From Acetatifactor muris (lineage in GTDB: Bacteria > Bacillota > Clostridia > Lachnospirales > Lachnospiraceae), in NCBI RefSeq assembly GCF_024623325.1, contig NZ_JANJZD010000006.1:1-64000 (forward strand): a stretch of 64,000 nt of DNA. The letters run 5' to 3'. The position numbers were made by a program, and so were the translations under genes. Shown piece after piece: positions 51,101-60,599 of the stretch (position 1 is its first letter; each line of letters starts with the position of its first letter). A model generated the notes under the pieces. It was not told the DNA's origin. It worked only from the letters and a program-made list of their open reading frames with translations, and did not search any database.

Positions 51101-52195
51101 CTAAAATATCTTAACCCCCCAGCCTTCCAGTCTGGCCAGAGCCTCCAGATAAAAATAATCTCCGTAAATCAGGGATACATCCACCTGCTCCCCTGCGGGC
51201 CTATGCCCTGTGCCGTGCAGCAGAAGCCCCTCCCAGGACGCCTCCCCGGGCGCCCCGCAGCGCAGCTCCAGATTGCCCAGAAGCTTTCCGGCAGCTTCCC
51301 TGTAAAAATCCGCCTTTTCCGTACCCGCCTCCGCCAGTTCCAAAAGCCCGCAGACTGCAATGGCTGCCGCAGAGGAATCCAACGGTTCCGCCTCCCTGTC
51401 CGGCGCCCTGAAATCCCAACAGGGCAGCCCGGACTTTTCCAGATGGGCAAGAAAATATCCCGCAACCCTTTCGGCGGCCTCCAGAAACTTCCCGTCCTTC
51501 GTATAGCGCCAGGTGTTTGCCATGCCGTAAACCGCCCAGGCCTGCCCCCTGCTCCACGCCGATTTTCCGTCATACCCCTGTCCGCCAAGGGATTCTATCT
51601 TCTTCCCGGTAAACGGATCAAAAGACACCACATGACAGACAGAACCGTCCGGACGGATAAACTCTGTCAGAACCGTCCCGGCATGGGCCGCGGCAATATG
51701 GGCAAACCTGGGATCCCCTGTCTCTTCCGCCGCCCAGAACAGCAGCGACAGATTCATGGCGGAATCGATAATCGCCCACCCTGTCTTATCCTGATTCCAG
51801 GCCCTGATAAAATTGCCTGCCGGGTTAAACCGCCCCGCCAGAAAACCTGCTGCCAGAAGCCCCCTTCTCCGGGCCTGCTCATCTCCCGTGAGCTTATACT
51901 TGATCACCGCCGTAGGAAGAAACTGAAAACCCACATCATGGTGCAGATTGTTCTCCTTTACAAAACAGGCCTCCAGTCTGGCATCCCATTCCCAGGCCGC
52001 GTCCCTGAAATATTCCCGGCCCGTCATCCCGTACATGATCCAGAGCATCCCCGGCCAGAAACCGCTTACCCAGAAATCCTCCCTGCAGCCGATATATTTC
52101 CCCTTCTCCGCATACCACGGAACCCGTCCGTTTAAATGATCCTGCAGATAGACCATTTTGTCTTGAACATTGCCCATCCAGTCCTGATTTCTCAT
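51101..52195 (-). CDS. GH88 unsaturated glucuronyl hydrolase
   Basis: 364 aa. The alpha/alpha barrel has CREDFWVSGFWPGMLWIMY with the first key Asp, DVGFQFLPTAVIKYKLTGD, TGWAIIDSAMNLSLLFWA with the catalytic Asp, and SAWSRGQAWAVYGMANTWR. GH88 enzymes cleave unsaturated glucuronate from oligosaccharides. Together with GH105 in the same operon this indicates a diet of lyase-generated oligosaccharides. It starts 13 bases after the GH36 stop and is followed by the aldo-keto reductase. No signal peptide. Confidence 0.93.
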   Translation of the reverse strand: MRNQDWMGNVQDKMVYLQDHLNGRVPWYAEKGKYIGCREDFWVSGFWPGMLWIMYGMTGREYFRDAAWEWDARLEACFVKENNLHHDVGFQFLPTAVIKYKLTGDEQARRRGLLAAGFLAGRFNPAGNFIRAWNQDKTGWAIIDSAMNLSLLFWAAEETGDPRFAHIAAAHAGTVLTEFIRPDGSVCHVVSFDPFTGKKIESLGGQGYDGKSAWSRGQAWAVYGMANTWRYTKDGKFLEAAERVAGYFLAHLEKSGLPCWDFRAPDREAEPLDSSAAAIAVCGLLELAEAGTEKADFYREAAGKLLGNLELRCGAPGEASWEGLLLHGTGHRPAGEQVDVSLIYGDYFYLEALARLEGWGVKIF

Positions 52196-52208
52196 CTTTT
52201 TCCCTCTT

Positions 52209-53975
52209 CTACTTCTCTGCCGCCGTAACCTTCAGTACCTCCGCGGAATGGGCCCGCAGACGCCTGGTGACCACGCCGTCAAACTCTCCCAGATTTTCCC
52301 CGCTCCAGAAGTCATGGACCTCCGCCCGGCCTTCCACCCGGAAATCAATACACTTTTCCTGCTCCTGCCAGTTGAACAGACAGACCAGACCCTTTCCCGC
52401 TATTCTTCCCACCGTAAGGGAATCATCCTCAAACACAGCCGCCTCGCCTGCGGTTTCCATGAGTTTCTTCAGCACACGGATGCTCTCCTCCGAAATCTCA
52501 TACAGCAGATCCCCGCTGAGCACCATGCCGCCGCTGGCGACAATAACGGCCCGGTGAAAAAGGAATTCGTCCGGCGTGAGTGTAGATTTCTTAATCACCT
52601 GCTCCCCTTTTACCTGATAGTGGAAATCAAGGGGCTCCAACAGCACACAGTCCGGATCGTTGATCCAGAGGCGGTCATGCTGCCAGTTGCGCAGAAATTC
52701 TTCCTCCCCATTGCCCTTTACCACCTTCCAGGAACGATAGATGTCATTGGACGCCCGGTTTGCATGCACCAGCCCCAGCTGCGGCCAAAACGGCGCGTTG
52801 CACCCCAGGATAAAGCTGTCCTTTTCCACCAGGCCCACAATGGCTTCCATCCCTCTTCGGAACGCCTCCACGGACGTGACTTCATTCTGATAGCGGCAAT
52901 ATCCCGGCAGTGCGCCATAGGCGAGAAAGTCCAGCTTAAAATACCTCATTCCCCATTTGTCATGCATTACCGCCACCACATGCTTCAGATAGGAAAGGGC
53001 CTCCGGATGGGTGACATCCAGATAATACCATCTCTTCACATGGCCGGTATGATTATCCGGTTTGCCATTCTCATCATGCAACAGCCAGTCTGGATGCTCA
53101 TGATATAAATCCGAATCTTCATCCACAATAAACGGGGAAAGATACCCCACAGGTTCCACGCCAATCTGTCTGATAATCCGACAGATCTCCTCCATATCCG
53201 CCCCCAGCTCCGGATTGGCCTCCAGCCAGTCCCCGTTGTGCTTCTCATATCCGCCGTCAATCTGAAGCCGCTTCAGCTCCGGAATCCGTTCCTTCATGGC
53301 CCTGGCATTCTCGTATAGCCCCCCGGCGGTCATGGGGCGGAGCGCATAATAGGAACACCATCCGGTCATGATTTCCTCCCAGAGCTTCCTGGGGTGGTTC
53401 CTTTCAATATCCCGGCTTAAAGCATCAAACAGCCCCTCCCTGTCCGTGCCTGAATAGACAGCCAGCTCCTCCAGCTCCCATCTCTCTCCCGGCCTCAATA
53501 CCTTGTCTTCCGTATCCTGAACAATCTCCAGCTCATTCTCCCGGAAATAGAACAACCCATGAAAACGACGACAGGAGGTAAAGGCAATCAGCTGCTTGAA
53601 ACCATCCTCCGGCATCAGCAGCATCAGATTGCTGACTCTCGTCATCCCCTGTCTGTACGGCTCTCCCGGAAAACGGAAAAACGTTTCGTCATCGCCGTAT
53701 GCCCCCACTGTCACAGGATGCTCCAGGGTTCCCCGATACTGGCTCAGCATGTGGAACCCCTCCCCGTAAAAGGGCGTATCTTTGGACACCGGAAGCGTTC
53801 CCCCATACAGGACCACTTCCTTTATCTTTAAGTCCCTGTCAGAACAGTTCAAAATGCTGACCTGCATCCTGTTCTTGTCCGTTTTCTTCTCAATTCTGTA
53901 TAAAGCCTTCCCGCAGAGGCTTTGATTACTTAAGCGCACTGCGGGATCTGCCTGAAAAATCGTATCCTTACTCAT
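52209..53975 (-). CDS. alpha-galactosidase-like protein, GH36 type
   Basis: 588 aa. A large N-terminal beta-sandwich runs to about 210. The barrel follows with IMTGWCSYYALRPMTAGGLY, LKRLQIDGGYE, the nucleophile Asp in MRYFKLDFLAYG and the acid/base Asp in NRASNDIYRSW. A C-terminal beta domain ends it. It removes alpha-galactose or a similar sugar. AAGGAG before ATG 53975; the start at 54038 overlaps the SBP gene and is rejected. It lies 10 bases after the SBP gene, so it is translated with the importer. No signal peptide. Confidence 0.88.
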   Translation of the reverse strand: MSKDTIFQADPAVRLSNQSLCGKALYRIEKKTDKNRMQVSILNCSDRDLKIKEVVLYGGTLPVSKDTPFYGEGFHMLSQYRGTLEHPVTVGAYGDDETFFRFPGEPYRQGMTRVSNLMLLMPEDGFKQLIAFTSCRRFHGLFYFRENELEIVQDTEDKVLRPGERWELEELAVYSGTDREGLFDALSRDIERNHPRKLWEEIMTGWCSYYALRPMTAGGLYENARAMKERIPELKRLQIDGGYEKHNGDWLEANPELGADMEEICRIIRQIGVEPVGYLSPFIVDEDSDLYHEHPDWLLHDENGKPDNHTGHVKRWYYLDVTHPEALSYLKHVVAVMHDKWGMRYFKLDFLAYGALPGYCRYQNEVTSVEAFRRGMEAIVGLVEKDSFILGCNAPFWPQLGLVHANRASNDIYRSWKVVKGNGEEEFLRNWQHDRLWINDPDCVLLEPLDFHYQVKGEQVIKKSTLTPDEFLFHRAVIVASGGMVLSGDLLYEISEESIRVLKKLMETAGEAAVFEDDSLTVGRIAGKGLVCLFNWQEQEKCIDFRVEGRAEVHDFWSGENLGEFDGVVTRRLRAHSAEVLKVTAAEK

Positions 53976-53985
53976 AAGATACTCC

Positions 53986-55599
53986 TTATTTTCTGTCAAA
54001 GGTTCTTCCTTCCTGGTAAGCTTTGGTTGCCTCATCAATCACCTCCTGGCCGCCTCTGCTCAGATATTCTTCCACAAAGGCATCAAAGGAATCGATGGGC
54101 TCTTTTCCGTAAAAGATATTTGCGGCCATCTGGTGGAACAGGTCGCAGCCATTGCCGGGCTGTAATTCCGGATGAAGCGTCAGACTTTCCAGCTTACCGG
54201 GATCAATATTGTCGATTCCCTCTTTGCTGCTGACATTTTCCACCCAGTCCATAAAATCATCTCCGCCGGGAGTGAAGGGAAGCAGCCTGGAATCATAGGA
54301 ATCATCCCTTACCAGCCCCATGGTCTTGCGGAAGCTGATTTCGGCAATGCCCACCTGGTCAGTGGGATATTCATACTGCACCTGGCCGTTCTCTTCCGTC
54401 CAGTCTTCCCCTTTGATGCCATAGGCCATGAAATCCTGTTCCTCATCTGTACTCATCCGGTCAAGATACTCAAAAATGCGTTCCGGCTCCGGGAAGTCCT
54501 TATTGATAAAAATACTTTCAAACACAGGCGAATACTTGTAGGTACCCTGGTCCCCATAAGGTCCCACCGGGCTGGGAATCAGGATAAACTCCCCTTCCGG
54601 CACGTTTTGCTGCAGGCTGCTGTTAAATCCGTATAACTGGCCCCCGTTGTGGTCAAACAGTCCCACCTTACCGGTGTAAATCTTATTCAGCCAGTCGCTG
54701 CTGTTGGTGGTCAGAGATTCCGGGTCCATGAGGCCCTCATCCTTTAACATTTTATGGAAAGCCAGCGCCTCCTTCATTTCCGGACGGATCATATCCGGCA
54801 CCAGCTGCCCATCTTCATTTAAGTTCCAGGTAAGCGGGTTCACGCCATAGGCCCCGAAGAAGATGTCCGTGTAAGTCCAGTTTTCTCTTCCCGCAAACGG
54901 ATATTCCACGCCCATATCCCGGAATGCCTTCAGCACTTCCACAAACTCATCCAATGTGGTGGGAATCCCCAGCCCTGTCTGATCCAGCAGATCCTTTCTG
55001 ATATAAGTAGCCCTTCTGGTAGCCCTGGATAAGTAGCTTACCGGAATCCCGTAAATATGGCCGTTATATTTATTATAGTCCCATGCATTTTCCGGTATGG
55101 TCTTCATCAGATTGGGATACTTCTCCTCCGCGGTGGCAAGGATATCATCCAATGGCATAAATACCCCGTTTTCCACAGACTGGCACATGCTGGGGGATGT
55201 ATAGTTGTCATAACATTTCACCACATCCGCAATTTCCCCCGATGCGAACATCATCTGCATTTCTTCCGCGAATCTCTTATGGTCCAAAAGCTTTAAAGTC
55301 AGATCCAGATTATAACGCTCGTTAAATACTTTCACCCATTTGTCCTGATTGATGTCGGGTGACTGGGCAATATACTCATTCAGCCCGTTGGAAATGGACA
55401 TGGTAAATTTCAGCGGCTCTTTCGTCTCTTCCTGTGGTGCGTCGGCTTCTTCCGCAGACTCTTCCGTCTGTGGTGCCGCTTCACTTTGTCCCTGCTCACT
55501 GGTACCGCTGTTTGACCCCGAAGTATTCCCGCAGCCTGTAAGCACTCCTGCAAACACCGACACTGCCATCAGCATTGCCATTAATTTCTTCCTTTTCAT
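53986..55599 (-). CDS. sugar ABC transporter solute-binding lipoprotein (block D)
   Basis: 537 aa. The lipobox is VLTGC (Cys about 23), followed by a Ser/Glu/Ala-rich spacer (to about 60) and the binding domain: WVKVFNERYNLDLTLKLLDH in the first lobe, IPVSYLSRATRRATYIRKDL near the middle. It belongs to the same large family as the protein at 33422, but the sequences differ throughout, so the ligand is probably another oligosaccharide. AAGGAGG before ATG 55599. It is the third gene of the block D importer, downstream of the two permeases. Confidence 0.94.
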   Translation of the reverse strand: MKRKKLMAMLMAVSVFAGVLTGCGNTSGSNSGTSEQGQSEAAPQTEESAEEADAPQEETKEPLKFTMSISNGLNEYIAQSPDINQDKWVKVFNERYNLDLTLKLLDHKRFAEEMQMMFASGEIADVVKCYDNYTSPSMCQSVENGVFMPLDDILATAEEKYPNLMKTIPENAWDYNKYNGHIYGIPVSYLSRATRRATYIRKDLLDQTGLGIPTTLDEFVEVLKAFRDMGVEYPFAGRENWTYTDIFFGAYGVNPLTWNLNEDGQLVPDMIRPEMKEALAFHKMLKDEGLMDPESLTTNSSDWLNKIYTGKVGLFDHNGGQLYGFNSSLQQNVPEGEFILIPSPVGPYGDQGTYKYSPVFESIFINKDFPEPERIFEYLDRMSTDEEQDFMAYGIKGEDWTEENGQVQYEYPTDQVGIAEISFRKTMGLVRDDSYDSRLLPFTPGGDDFMDWVENVSSKEGIDNIDPGKLESLTLHPELQPGNGCDLFHQMAANIFYGKEPIDSFDAFVEEYLSRGGQEVIDEATKAYQEGRTFDRK

Positions 55600-55626
55600 A
55601 GATAGCCTCCTTCAATGAATTTATTT

Positions 55627-56493
55627 TTATTCTTTTACCGAACCCAATGTAGCTCCCGCAGCAAAATGCTTCTGCAAAAAAGGATATACGATCAGGATCG
55701 GAACTGTCGCAATTACAATTGTTGCCATTTTTACAGTGGCCGGCGCAAGTTCCACCTGCCCCACATCCACCATGGGGATGTTATCCTCCATTAATATCTG
55801 ATACAGCTTGATCTGAAGCGTATGCTTCTTCGGATCCCGCAGATAAATCAGCGGCTGCTGCAGGGCGTTCCAATGGCTTACCCCGTAAAATAAGGTCATG
55901 GTGGCCATCACCGCCTTGGACAGCGGAATGACAATCTGACAGAGGACCCTGAATTCCCCGCAGCCGTCAATGCGCGCCGCGTCGATCAGCTCCCCCGGAA
56001 TCCCGGCAAAAAAGGATCGCATAATGAAAAAGTTGTAACCGCTGATCATTCCCGGAAGGATAATCGCCCACATGCTGTTGTCCAGCCCCAGACCCTTGAT
56101 GACCAGGTAAGAGGGGATCATGGGAGAAGTAAATATCATGGTCAGCGTCACCATCATCAGGATGGGCTTTTTGTGTTTAAATTCCGGCCTGGACAAAGGA
56201 TACGCCATCATGGCAGTCATAAACAGGTTGATCAGCGTTCCCAGCACCGTGATCACAACAGAATTTTTCAATGCCACGAAGATATTGGGATTACTGAATA
56301 CCCTCTTATATGCTTCCACATTAAATCCTCTTGGCCAGAACAATACCTTATTCTGCTCGATATAGGTCTTTCCGCTGAAGCTCTCCGCCACCACCTTAAG
56401 CAGTGGGAGCACCATGGCAAGAGAAAGCAGGATCAATAACGCGGTACTGATATAGATATAGGTTTTCCGTGCAGGATTGACTTTGATCTTCAT
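55627..56493 (-). CDS. sugar ABC transporter permease (LplC type, block D)
   Basis: 288 aa with six predicted membrane helices. Typical sequences are ALLILLSLAMVLPLLKVVAE near the start, ELIDAARIDGCGEFRVLCQ in the EAA loop and FAAGATLGSVKE at the end. It pairs with the permease encoded 9 bases upstream. AGGAGG lies 5 bases before ATG 56493; the GTG at 56499 overlaps that site. Confidence 0.94.
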   Translation of the reverse strand: MKIKVNPARKTYIYISTALLILLSLAMVLPLLKVVAESFSGKTYIEQNKVLFWPRGFNVEAYKRVFSNPNIFVALKNSVVITVLGTLINLFMTAMMAYPLSRPEFKHKKPILMMVTLTMIFTSPMIPSYLVIKGLGLDNSMWAIILPGMISGYNFFIMRSFFAGIPGELIDAARIDGCGEFRVLCQIVIPLSKAVMATMTLFYGVSHWNALQQPLIYLRDPKKHTLQIKLYQILMEDNIPMVDVGQVELAPATVKMATIVIATVPILIVYPFLQKHFAAGATLGSVKE

Positions 56494-56502
56494 ACGCACC
56501 TC

Positions 56503-57438
56503 CTAATACAGACTTTCCCCTGTGGTTTTCCGGCTCAGCATATTCCCGCCGTATAAGAGCAGGAACCCTACCACAGATTTGAAAAGTCCTACCGCCGTGG
56601 TGTAACTGTAACGCCCCTGCTGTAATCCTGCCTTATAGATATAGGTATCAAATATCTCCAGGACAGAGACATTGGACGCGTTCTGGAATACCCAGATTCT
56701 CTCAAACCCGAAGTCCAGGAAATGTCCGATGCGCAGCAGGAACAGAGTGATGATAACAGGCACAATCCCCGGCAGCGTAATATAAATCAATTGCTTGAAC
56801 TTTCCCGCGCCGTCCAGACTTGCCGATTCATAGAGGCTGGGACTTATGGCTGTCATGGCGGCCAGGTATACCACCGTACCCCATCCCATGTCCTTCCAGA
56901 TTCCGGCCAATACCACAATGGCCCTTGCCATGGATGCCTCCGTCATAAAATAGATCGGCTCCAGTCCCACCCCCTTCAGCAACAGGTTTACCAGTCCCTG
57001 TGATGGGGATAAAAGCTGGGTGATCACGATTCCCCCCAGAATCGTCCAGGAAAGGAAGTGGGGAAGGTATACGACCTGCTGCACCCCCTTCCGGAACCAG
57101 CTGCTGGAAATGTCGTTGATCACCAATGCCAGAATCAAAGGCGCCGTGAATCCGAAAAGCAGATCATAAAGGTTAATAATAATGGTGTTTTTCAGTATCG
57201 GGAGGAAGTCGCCGTACTGAAACAGGATTTTAAAGTTCTCCAACCCCACCCAGGCTGAATGGAAGATTCCCTTGAAGATGTTGTAATCCTGGAAAGCAAT
57301 TACATTGCCAAGCAGGGGAATGTACTTGAACAGGATAAAATACAGAATCCCTGGGACCACCATTATGTACAGCATTCGATATTTTTTCCGCTTCCCTTTT
57401 TTTCTTCTGCGTGCCATATTTTTTTGCACATCCGCCAT
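56503..57438 (-). CDS. sugar ABC transporter permease (LplB type, block D)
   Basis: 311 aa, six predicted membrane helices after a strongly basic N-terminus (ARRRKKGKRKKYRM). FILFKYIPLLGNVIAFQDYN and the EAA loop LYESASLDGAGKFKQLIYI mark the LplB group. It is the first gene of the importer operon. GAGGTG lies 6 bases before ATG 57438. An ATPase gene is missing here as in block B, as is common for importers that share an MsmX-type ATPase. Confidence 0.94.
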   Translation of the reverse strand: MADVQKNMARRRKKGKRKKYRMLYIMVVPGILYFILFKYIPLLGNVIAFQDYNIFKGIFHSAWVGLENFKILFQYGDFLPILKNTIIINLYDLLFGFTAPLILALVINDISSSWFRKGVQQVVYLPHFLSWTILGGIVITQLLSPSQGLVNLLLKGVGLEPIYFMTEASMARAIVVLAGIWKDMGWGTVVYLAAMTAISPSLYESASLDGAGKFKQLIYITLPGIVPVIITLFLLRIGHFLDFGFERIWVFQNASNVSVLEIFDTYIYKAGLQQGRYSYTTAVGLFKSVVGFLLLYGGNMLSRKTTGESLY

Positions 57439-57486
57439 ACCCTTCACCTCTTTTTTCTTTTTTGTTTTCCCATAACTGTTAAAAAA

Positions 57487-57492
57487 ATTATA
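57487..57492 (-). promoter_or_regulatory. -10 box of the block D importer operon
   Basis: TATAAT on the minus strand (57492-57487), 48 bases before the start codon, in an A/T-rich stretch without a clear -35. TTGACTATTTTACTC begins about 23 bases upstream and could be a regulator site. Confidence 0.5.
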
Positions 57493-57577
57493 TAAAAATT
57501 CCGCCCTAAAAACCTTGACTATTTTACTCTGAAATTGTATTTTTTTACGATTTCTTCAATATTATTCTTGTTAAAAA

Positions 57578-57603
57578 GTCAAAAAAAGAGTGCAACGCAC
57601 TCT
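57578..57603 (-). terminator. terminator of the block D kinase gene
   Basis: Arms AGAGTGC (57587-57593) and GCACTCT (57597-57603); on the minus strand a T run follows. It begins 16 bases beyond the kinase stop codon, separating the regulatory genes from the importer operon. Confidence 0.85.
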
Positions 57604-57619
57604 CTTTTTGGTCTTTTTG

Positions 57620-59413
57620 TCATATATTTGGCAGTACCAGCCGTATTGTCGTCCCACCTGTCCCGTTGCGGTACAGAATAATTCCATACGCCTCTCCATA
57701 GATCAGCTGTATCCGCTTGTTCACATTATTCAGCCCTATGCCGAATGTAACGCCGGGGACCTCATCCAGGCGATAATACTTTCCCTGCGCAAGTCCGTCT
57801 ATGCCGATTCCGTTATCCTCCACTTCCACCAGAACCTGATCTCCTTTATGGGTTCGGATACAGATATAATGTCCTTCCCTGATACCGTTTCCAAATGCAT
57901 GCTGAAATACATTCTCCACCAACGGCTGAATGGTCAGGCGCAATATGGGCTGTTCCATACAGGAATCCACATCCCAGATTATTTCCGGCATCAGCCAATA
58001 GCGATATTTCATGATGGTCAGATAGCTTTGCAGATGATCCACCTCATCCGCGATCTTCACCGGCTCCAGCGGGTTCTGCACCGCATAGCGCAGCATCTTC
58101 CCCAGCATATTGACCATCTGCTCTATCTCCCTCTGGTCCGCTTCCATGGCATACGTATTGATTGCACCCAGAGTATTATAGAGAAAATGCGGGTTAATCT
58201 GCGTCTGCAGGGCCTGGAGCTGAGCATTCCGCTTTGCCAGCTTGTCCTGAGACTGCTGCAGTTCCGCTTTATACACCTTTTCCACCAGCTCCTGCATCTG
58301 TTCTACCATTTCGTTGTATTGCAGCATCAGCGTCCCAATCTCATTGCCCGGAATACTCCCGATGACCTTCTCCCATTTTTCCTGCCCCAGCCTTTTCATA
58401 TACCATTCCAGCTGATGGATCGGCTCCAGAATAGATTTGGAGAAATAATATCCCAAAAGCAAAGTAAGAGGAAGGGCAATAACCAAAGTATAGAGCAGGA
58501 GTGTCTTCAGATACTGAATCGGCTTTTCCATCTGGTCCACCGGAATGGTAAATATGCTGATCCACCCACTGGGAAAATCCTTCACGTACGCCATAAAGAA
58601 AGGCTTTCCCCCCAGCTTTACCGTAAAGCTCCCCCTCTCTTCGTCAAACAGCTCCATTTCCATATACTCACTGATATGGGAACCGATTTTACCTGTATCC
58701 GGCTGATATACCAGATAGCCGTCGCCGTCCGCCACCCAGACTTCCCCCGCCGCCACACTGCTCATAATATGGGGAAGCATGGCGGCCTGTATTTCCACAA
58801 AAATCGTTCCTCCCATCTGAAAATAGGAATCCGCCGAAAATCTTCTTGCCACCGTGAGATAATTTACATGTGCCCCTTCTTTTAAATGGCTCAGAAACAC
58901 TGCGCTCCTGCCATCCGCCGGAAGAATCTCCCGGTATTTATCCGCCTTCTCCACAATACTTGCGTGATCGTACAAATCGCCGTCATATTCCTGTCCCTCA
59001 TCCCCGTAAAAGCTGTATTCTATCCCGGTATCCCCCACAATGCTCACGCGCCCGATATAATTATTCTGTGATAAGAACCGCCTTAAAAACAGCTGCCGCT
59101 CCCCCCATTGCTTTACTACATATTTTTCATAGTAATTGTCCGATCTCTGCAATGCGAAATATTTAATTTCTTTCTGGCTTACCATCTGCAGCGTCAGCTC
59201 GTTCAGCTCTTCGATTTTTTCACGGATATCACTGTTAACCGCCTCCGCCGCCTTCCAGAAGGATTCTTCATACCTCTTTTTTATCTCGTTGGCCCCGTTA
59301 TAATAGCTGAACATCATCATAAATAAAATAGGGCATAAAATCACAGCGATAAACGCAATGATGAACTGCTGAAATAGAGGCCTGTCTTTATAAAAAAAAA
59401 CCAGCCGGCTCAT
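57620..59413 (-). CDS. sensor histidine kinase, YesM type (block D)
   Basis: 597 aa. Helix 1 (about 14-38, LFQQFIIAFIAVILCPILFM) and helix 2 (about 298-322, LLLYTLVIALPLTLLLGYYF) enclose an extracytoplasmic sensing domain. HAMP follows. The phospho-acceptor His is in TQINPHFLYNTLGAIN, and the ATP-binding part has PLVENVFQHAFG and EDNGIGIDGLAQ. It overlaps the response regulator gene by 4 bases (ATGA), so they are co-translated and certainly partners. It probably senses the block D oligosaccharide or its loaded binding protein. Confidence 0.95.
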   Translation of the reverse strand: MSRLVFFYKDRPLFQQFIIAFIAVILCPILFMMMFSYYNGANEIKKRYEESFWKAAEAVNSDIREKIEELNELTLQMVSQKEIKYFALQRSDNYYEKYVVKQWGERQLFLRRFLSQNNYIGRVSIVGDTGIEYSFYGDEGQEYDGDLYDHASIVEKADKYREILPADGRSAVFLSHLKEGAHVNYLTVARRFSADSYFQMGGTIFVEIQAAMLPHIMSSVAAGEVWVADGDGYLVYQPDTGKIGSHISEYMEMELFDEERGSFTVKLGGKPFFMAYVKDFPSGWISIFTIPVDQMEKPIQYLKTLLLYTLVIALPLTLLLGYYFSKSILEPIHQLEWYMKRLGQEKWEKVIGSIPGNEIGTLMLQYNEMVEQMQELVEKVYKAELQQSQDKLAKRNAQLQALQTQINPHFLYNTLGAINTYAMEADQREIEQMVNMLGKMLRYAVQNPLEPVKIADEVDHLQSYLTIMKYRYWLMPEIIWDVDSCMEQPILRLTIQPLVENVFQHAFGNGIREGHYICIRTHKGDQVLVEVEDNGIGIDGLAQGKYYRLDEVPGVTFGIGLNNVNKRIQLIYGEAYGIILYRNGTGGTTIRLVLPNI

Positions 59414-60474
59414 ATTTTTTCCTCTCTGCCTGCTTTCCGGACAGCATTGCTCTTTTTAAATCCTCCGGGGGTCTGTCCGGTAAGTTCCTTGAATACACGG
59501 TTAAAATAAGTAAAATCATTATATCCCACTTCCGCCGCGATCTCCGTTATACTCTTTCCACTCCAGCAAAGCAGCTGCTTTGCCTTTTCTACCCGGTATT
59601 CCGTCCTGCACTGCACAAAAGATTTTCCTATCTTCTCCTTGAAGATACTGCTGAAGTAATTTGTGCTGAAGCCTGTCTTGGCCGCAAGGTCGGCCAGGGT
59701 AATATCCTGGGCGTAATTTTCCTCCAGATACTTATTTGCCATATCCAGCAGCACATCTGTATAATCCGTCTCTCTGCGGCTGCGCAGTTCCTTCTTTAAC
59801 AGCGTCACAAAATCTACCGTGAGCATCAGAATCTGCTCTTTTGTACAGCCTTCCGTAAGCTGCGGCCGCGCCGTCAGGGTATGTCCCGTTTTCAGGGAAA
59901 GCTTCTCCGACAGCAGTCTGCAGAAATCACCCGAAGCTTTCAGGCAATAATCCTCCCTGATCTGCTTCATGGACTCCCGGTACATGGCAAGGCCCTGCTC
60001 TATATCTCCTTCGTCCCCCATCCACAGCCCCTGCTGAAGTATCGTCAGTATATTGTCCAGTTCACCGTGGGGAATATAGGCAAACTCATCCTTTTTCGCC
60101 GTATCCGGCCGGTACAGAACGCTGGAAATTGACTGAATCAGTTCTTCCCGCTGGACCGGTTTCAGAATATAATCCTTCACCCCATACCGCAGGGCCTCCC
60201 TGGCATACTGAAAATCCGCATACCCGGATACAATCACCATTTTTACCTGCTTTCCCGCCAGAAAAAGCTCCCTGCACAGCGATACCCCATCCATCCTGGG
60301 CATTTTGATGTCCGTAATGACCAGATCCACCGTATGATTTTCCAGAAATTCCCACGCTTCCTGTCCGTCTGTCGCCTCATACAGCCCGGCAATTTCAAGA
60401 CCGGATCTTTCGATGATAATTCGGTTTCCCCGCAGCGCCAGCGGCTCATCGTCCACTAATAATATCGAATACAT
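59410..60474 (-). CDS. response regulator with AraC-type DNA-binding domain (block D)
   Basis: 354 aa. The receiver domain has LLVDDEPLALRG, the phospho-acceptor Asp in VITDIKMPRMDGVSL (about 55) and Lys in YILKPVQREEL. The C-terminal part is AraC-type: TLADLAAKTGFSTNYFSS and ITEIAAEVGYNDFTYFNRVF. GGGGGA lies before ATG 60474; the longer frame has no ribosome site. It is co-translated with the kinase and probably activates the importer operon that follows. Confidence 0.95.
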   Translation of the reverse strand: MYSILLVDDEPLALRGNRIIIERSGLEIAGLYEATDGQEAWEFLENHTVDLVITDIKMPRMDGVSLCRELFLAGKQVKMVIVSGYADFQYAREALRYGVKDYILKPVQREELIQSISSVLYRPDTAKKDEFAYIPHGELDNILTILQQGLWMGDEGDIEQGLAMYRESMKQIREDYCLKASGDFCRLLSEKLSLKTGHTLTARPQLTEGCTKEQILMLTVDFVTLLKKELRSRRETDYTDVLLDMANKYLEENYAQDITLADLAAKTGFSTNYFSSIFKEKIGKSFVQCRTEYRVEKAKQLLCWSGKSITEIAAEVGYNDFTYFNRVFKELTGQTPGGFKKSNAVRKAGREEKI

Positions 60475-60540
60475 TTTATCCCCCATCCTCACAGATGAAT
60501 TTATACTGCGCATCGGTTAAATTTGCAGTGCGACCCGACT

Positions 60541-60565
60541 AAGTCACTGCCTTAAGCAGTGACTT
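60541..60565. promoter_or_regulatory. perfect palindrome upstream of the block D response regulator
   Basis: AAGTCACTGC and GCAGTGACTT enclose CTTAA. It lies in the 125-base gap between the GH43-like gene and the response regulator gene. On the minus strand no T run follows, so a terminator for the GH43-like gene is doubtful. A regulator operator is an alternative. Confidence 0.5.
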
Positions 60566-60599
60566 TTAGACCTGCCAGCCAAGTACTTTCCCGGAGACA

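Noticed and set aside
57515..57540. Third copy of the block B operator upstream of the block D importer
   Set aside because: Only TTGA and scattered T positions match, and the regulators differ.
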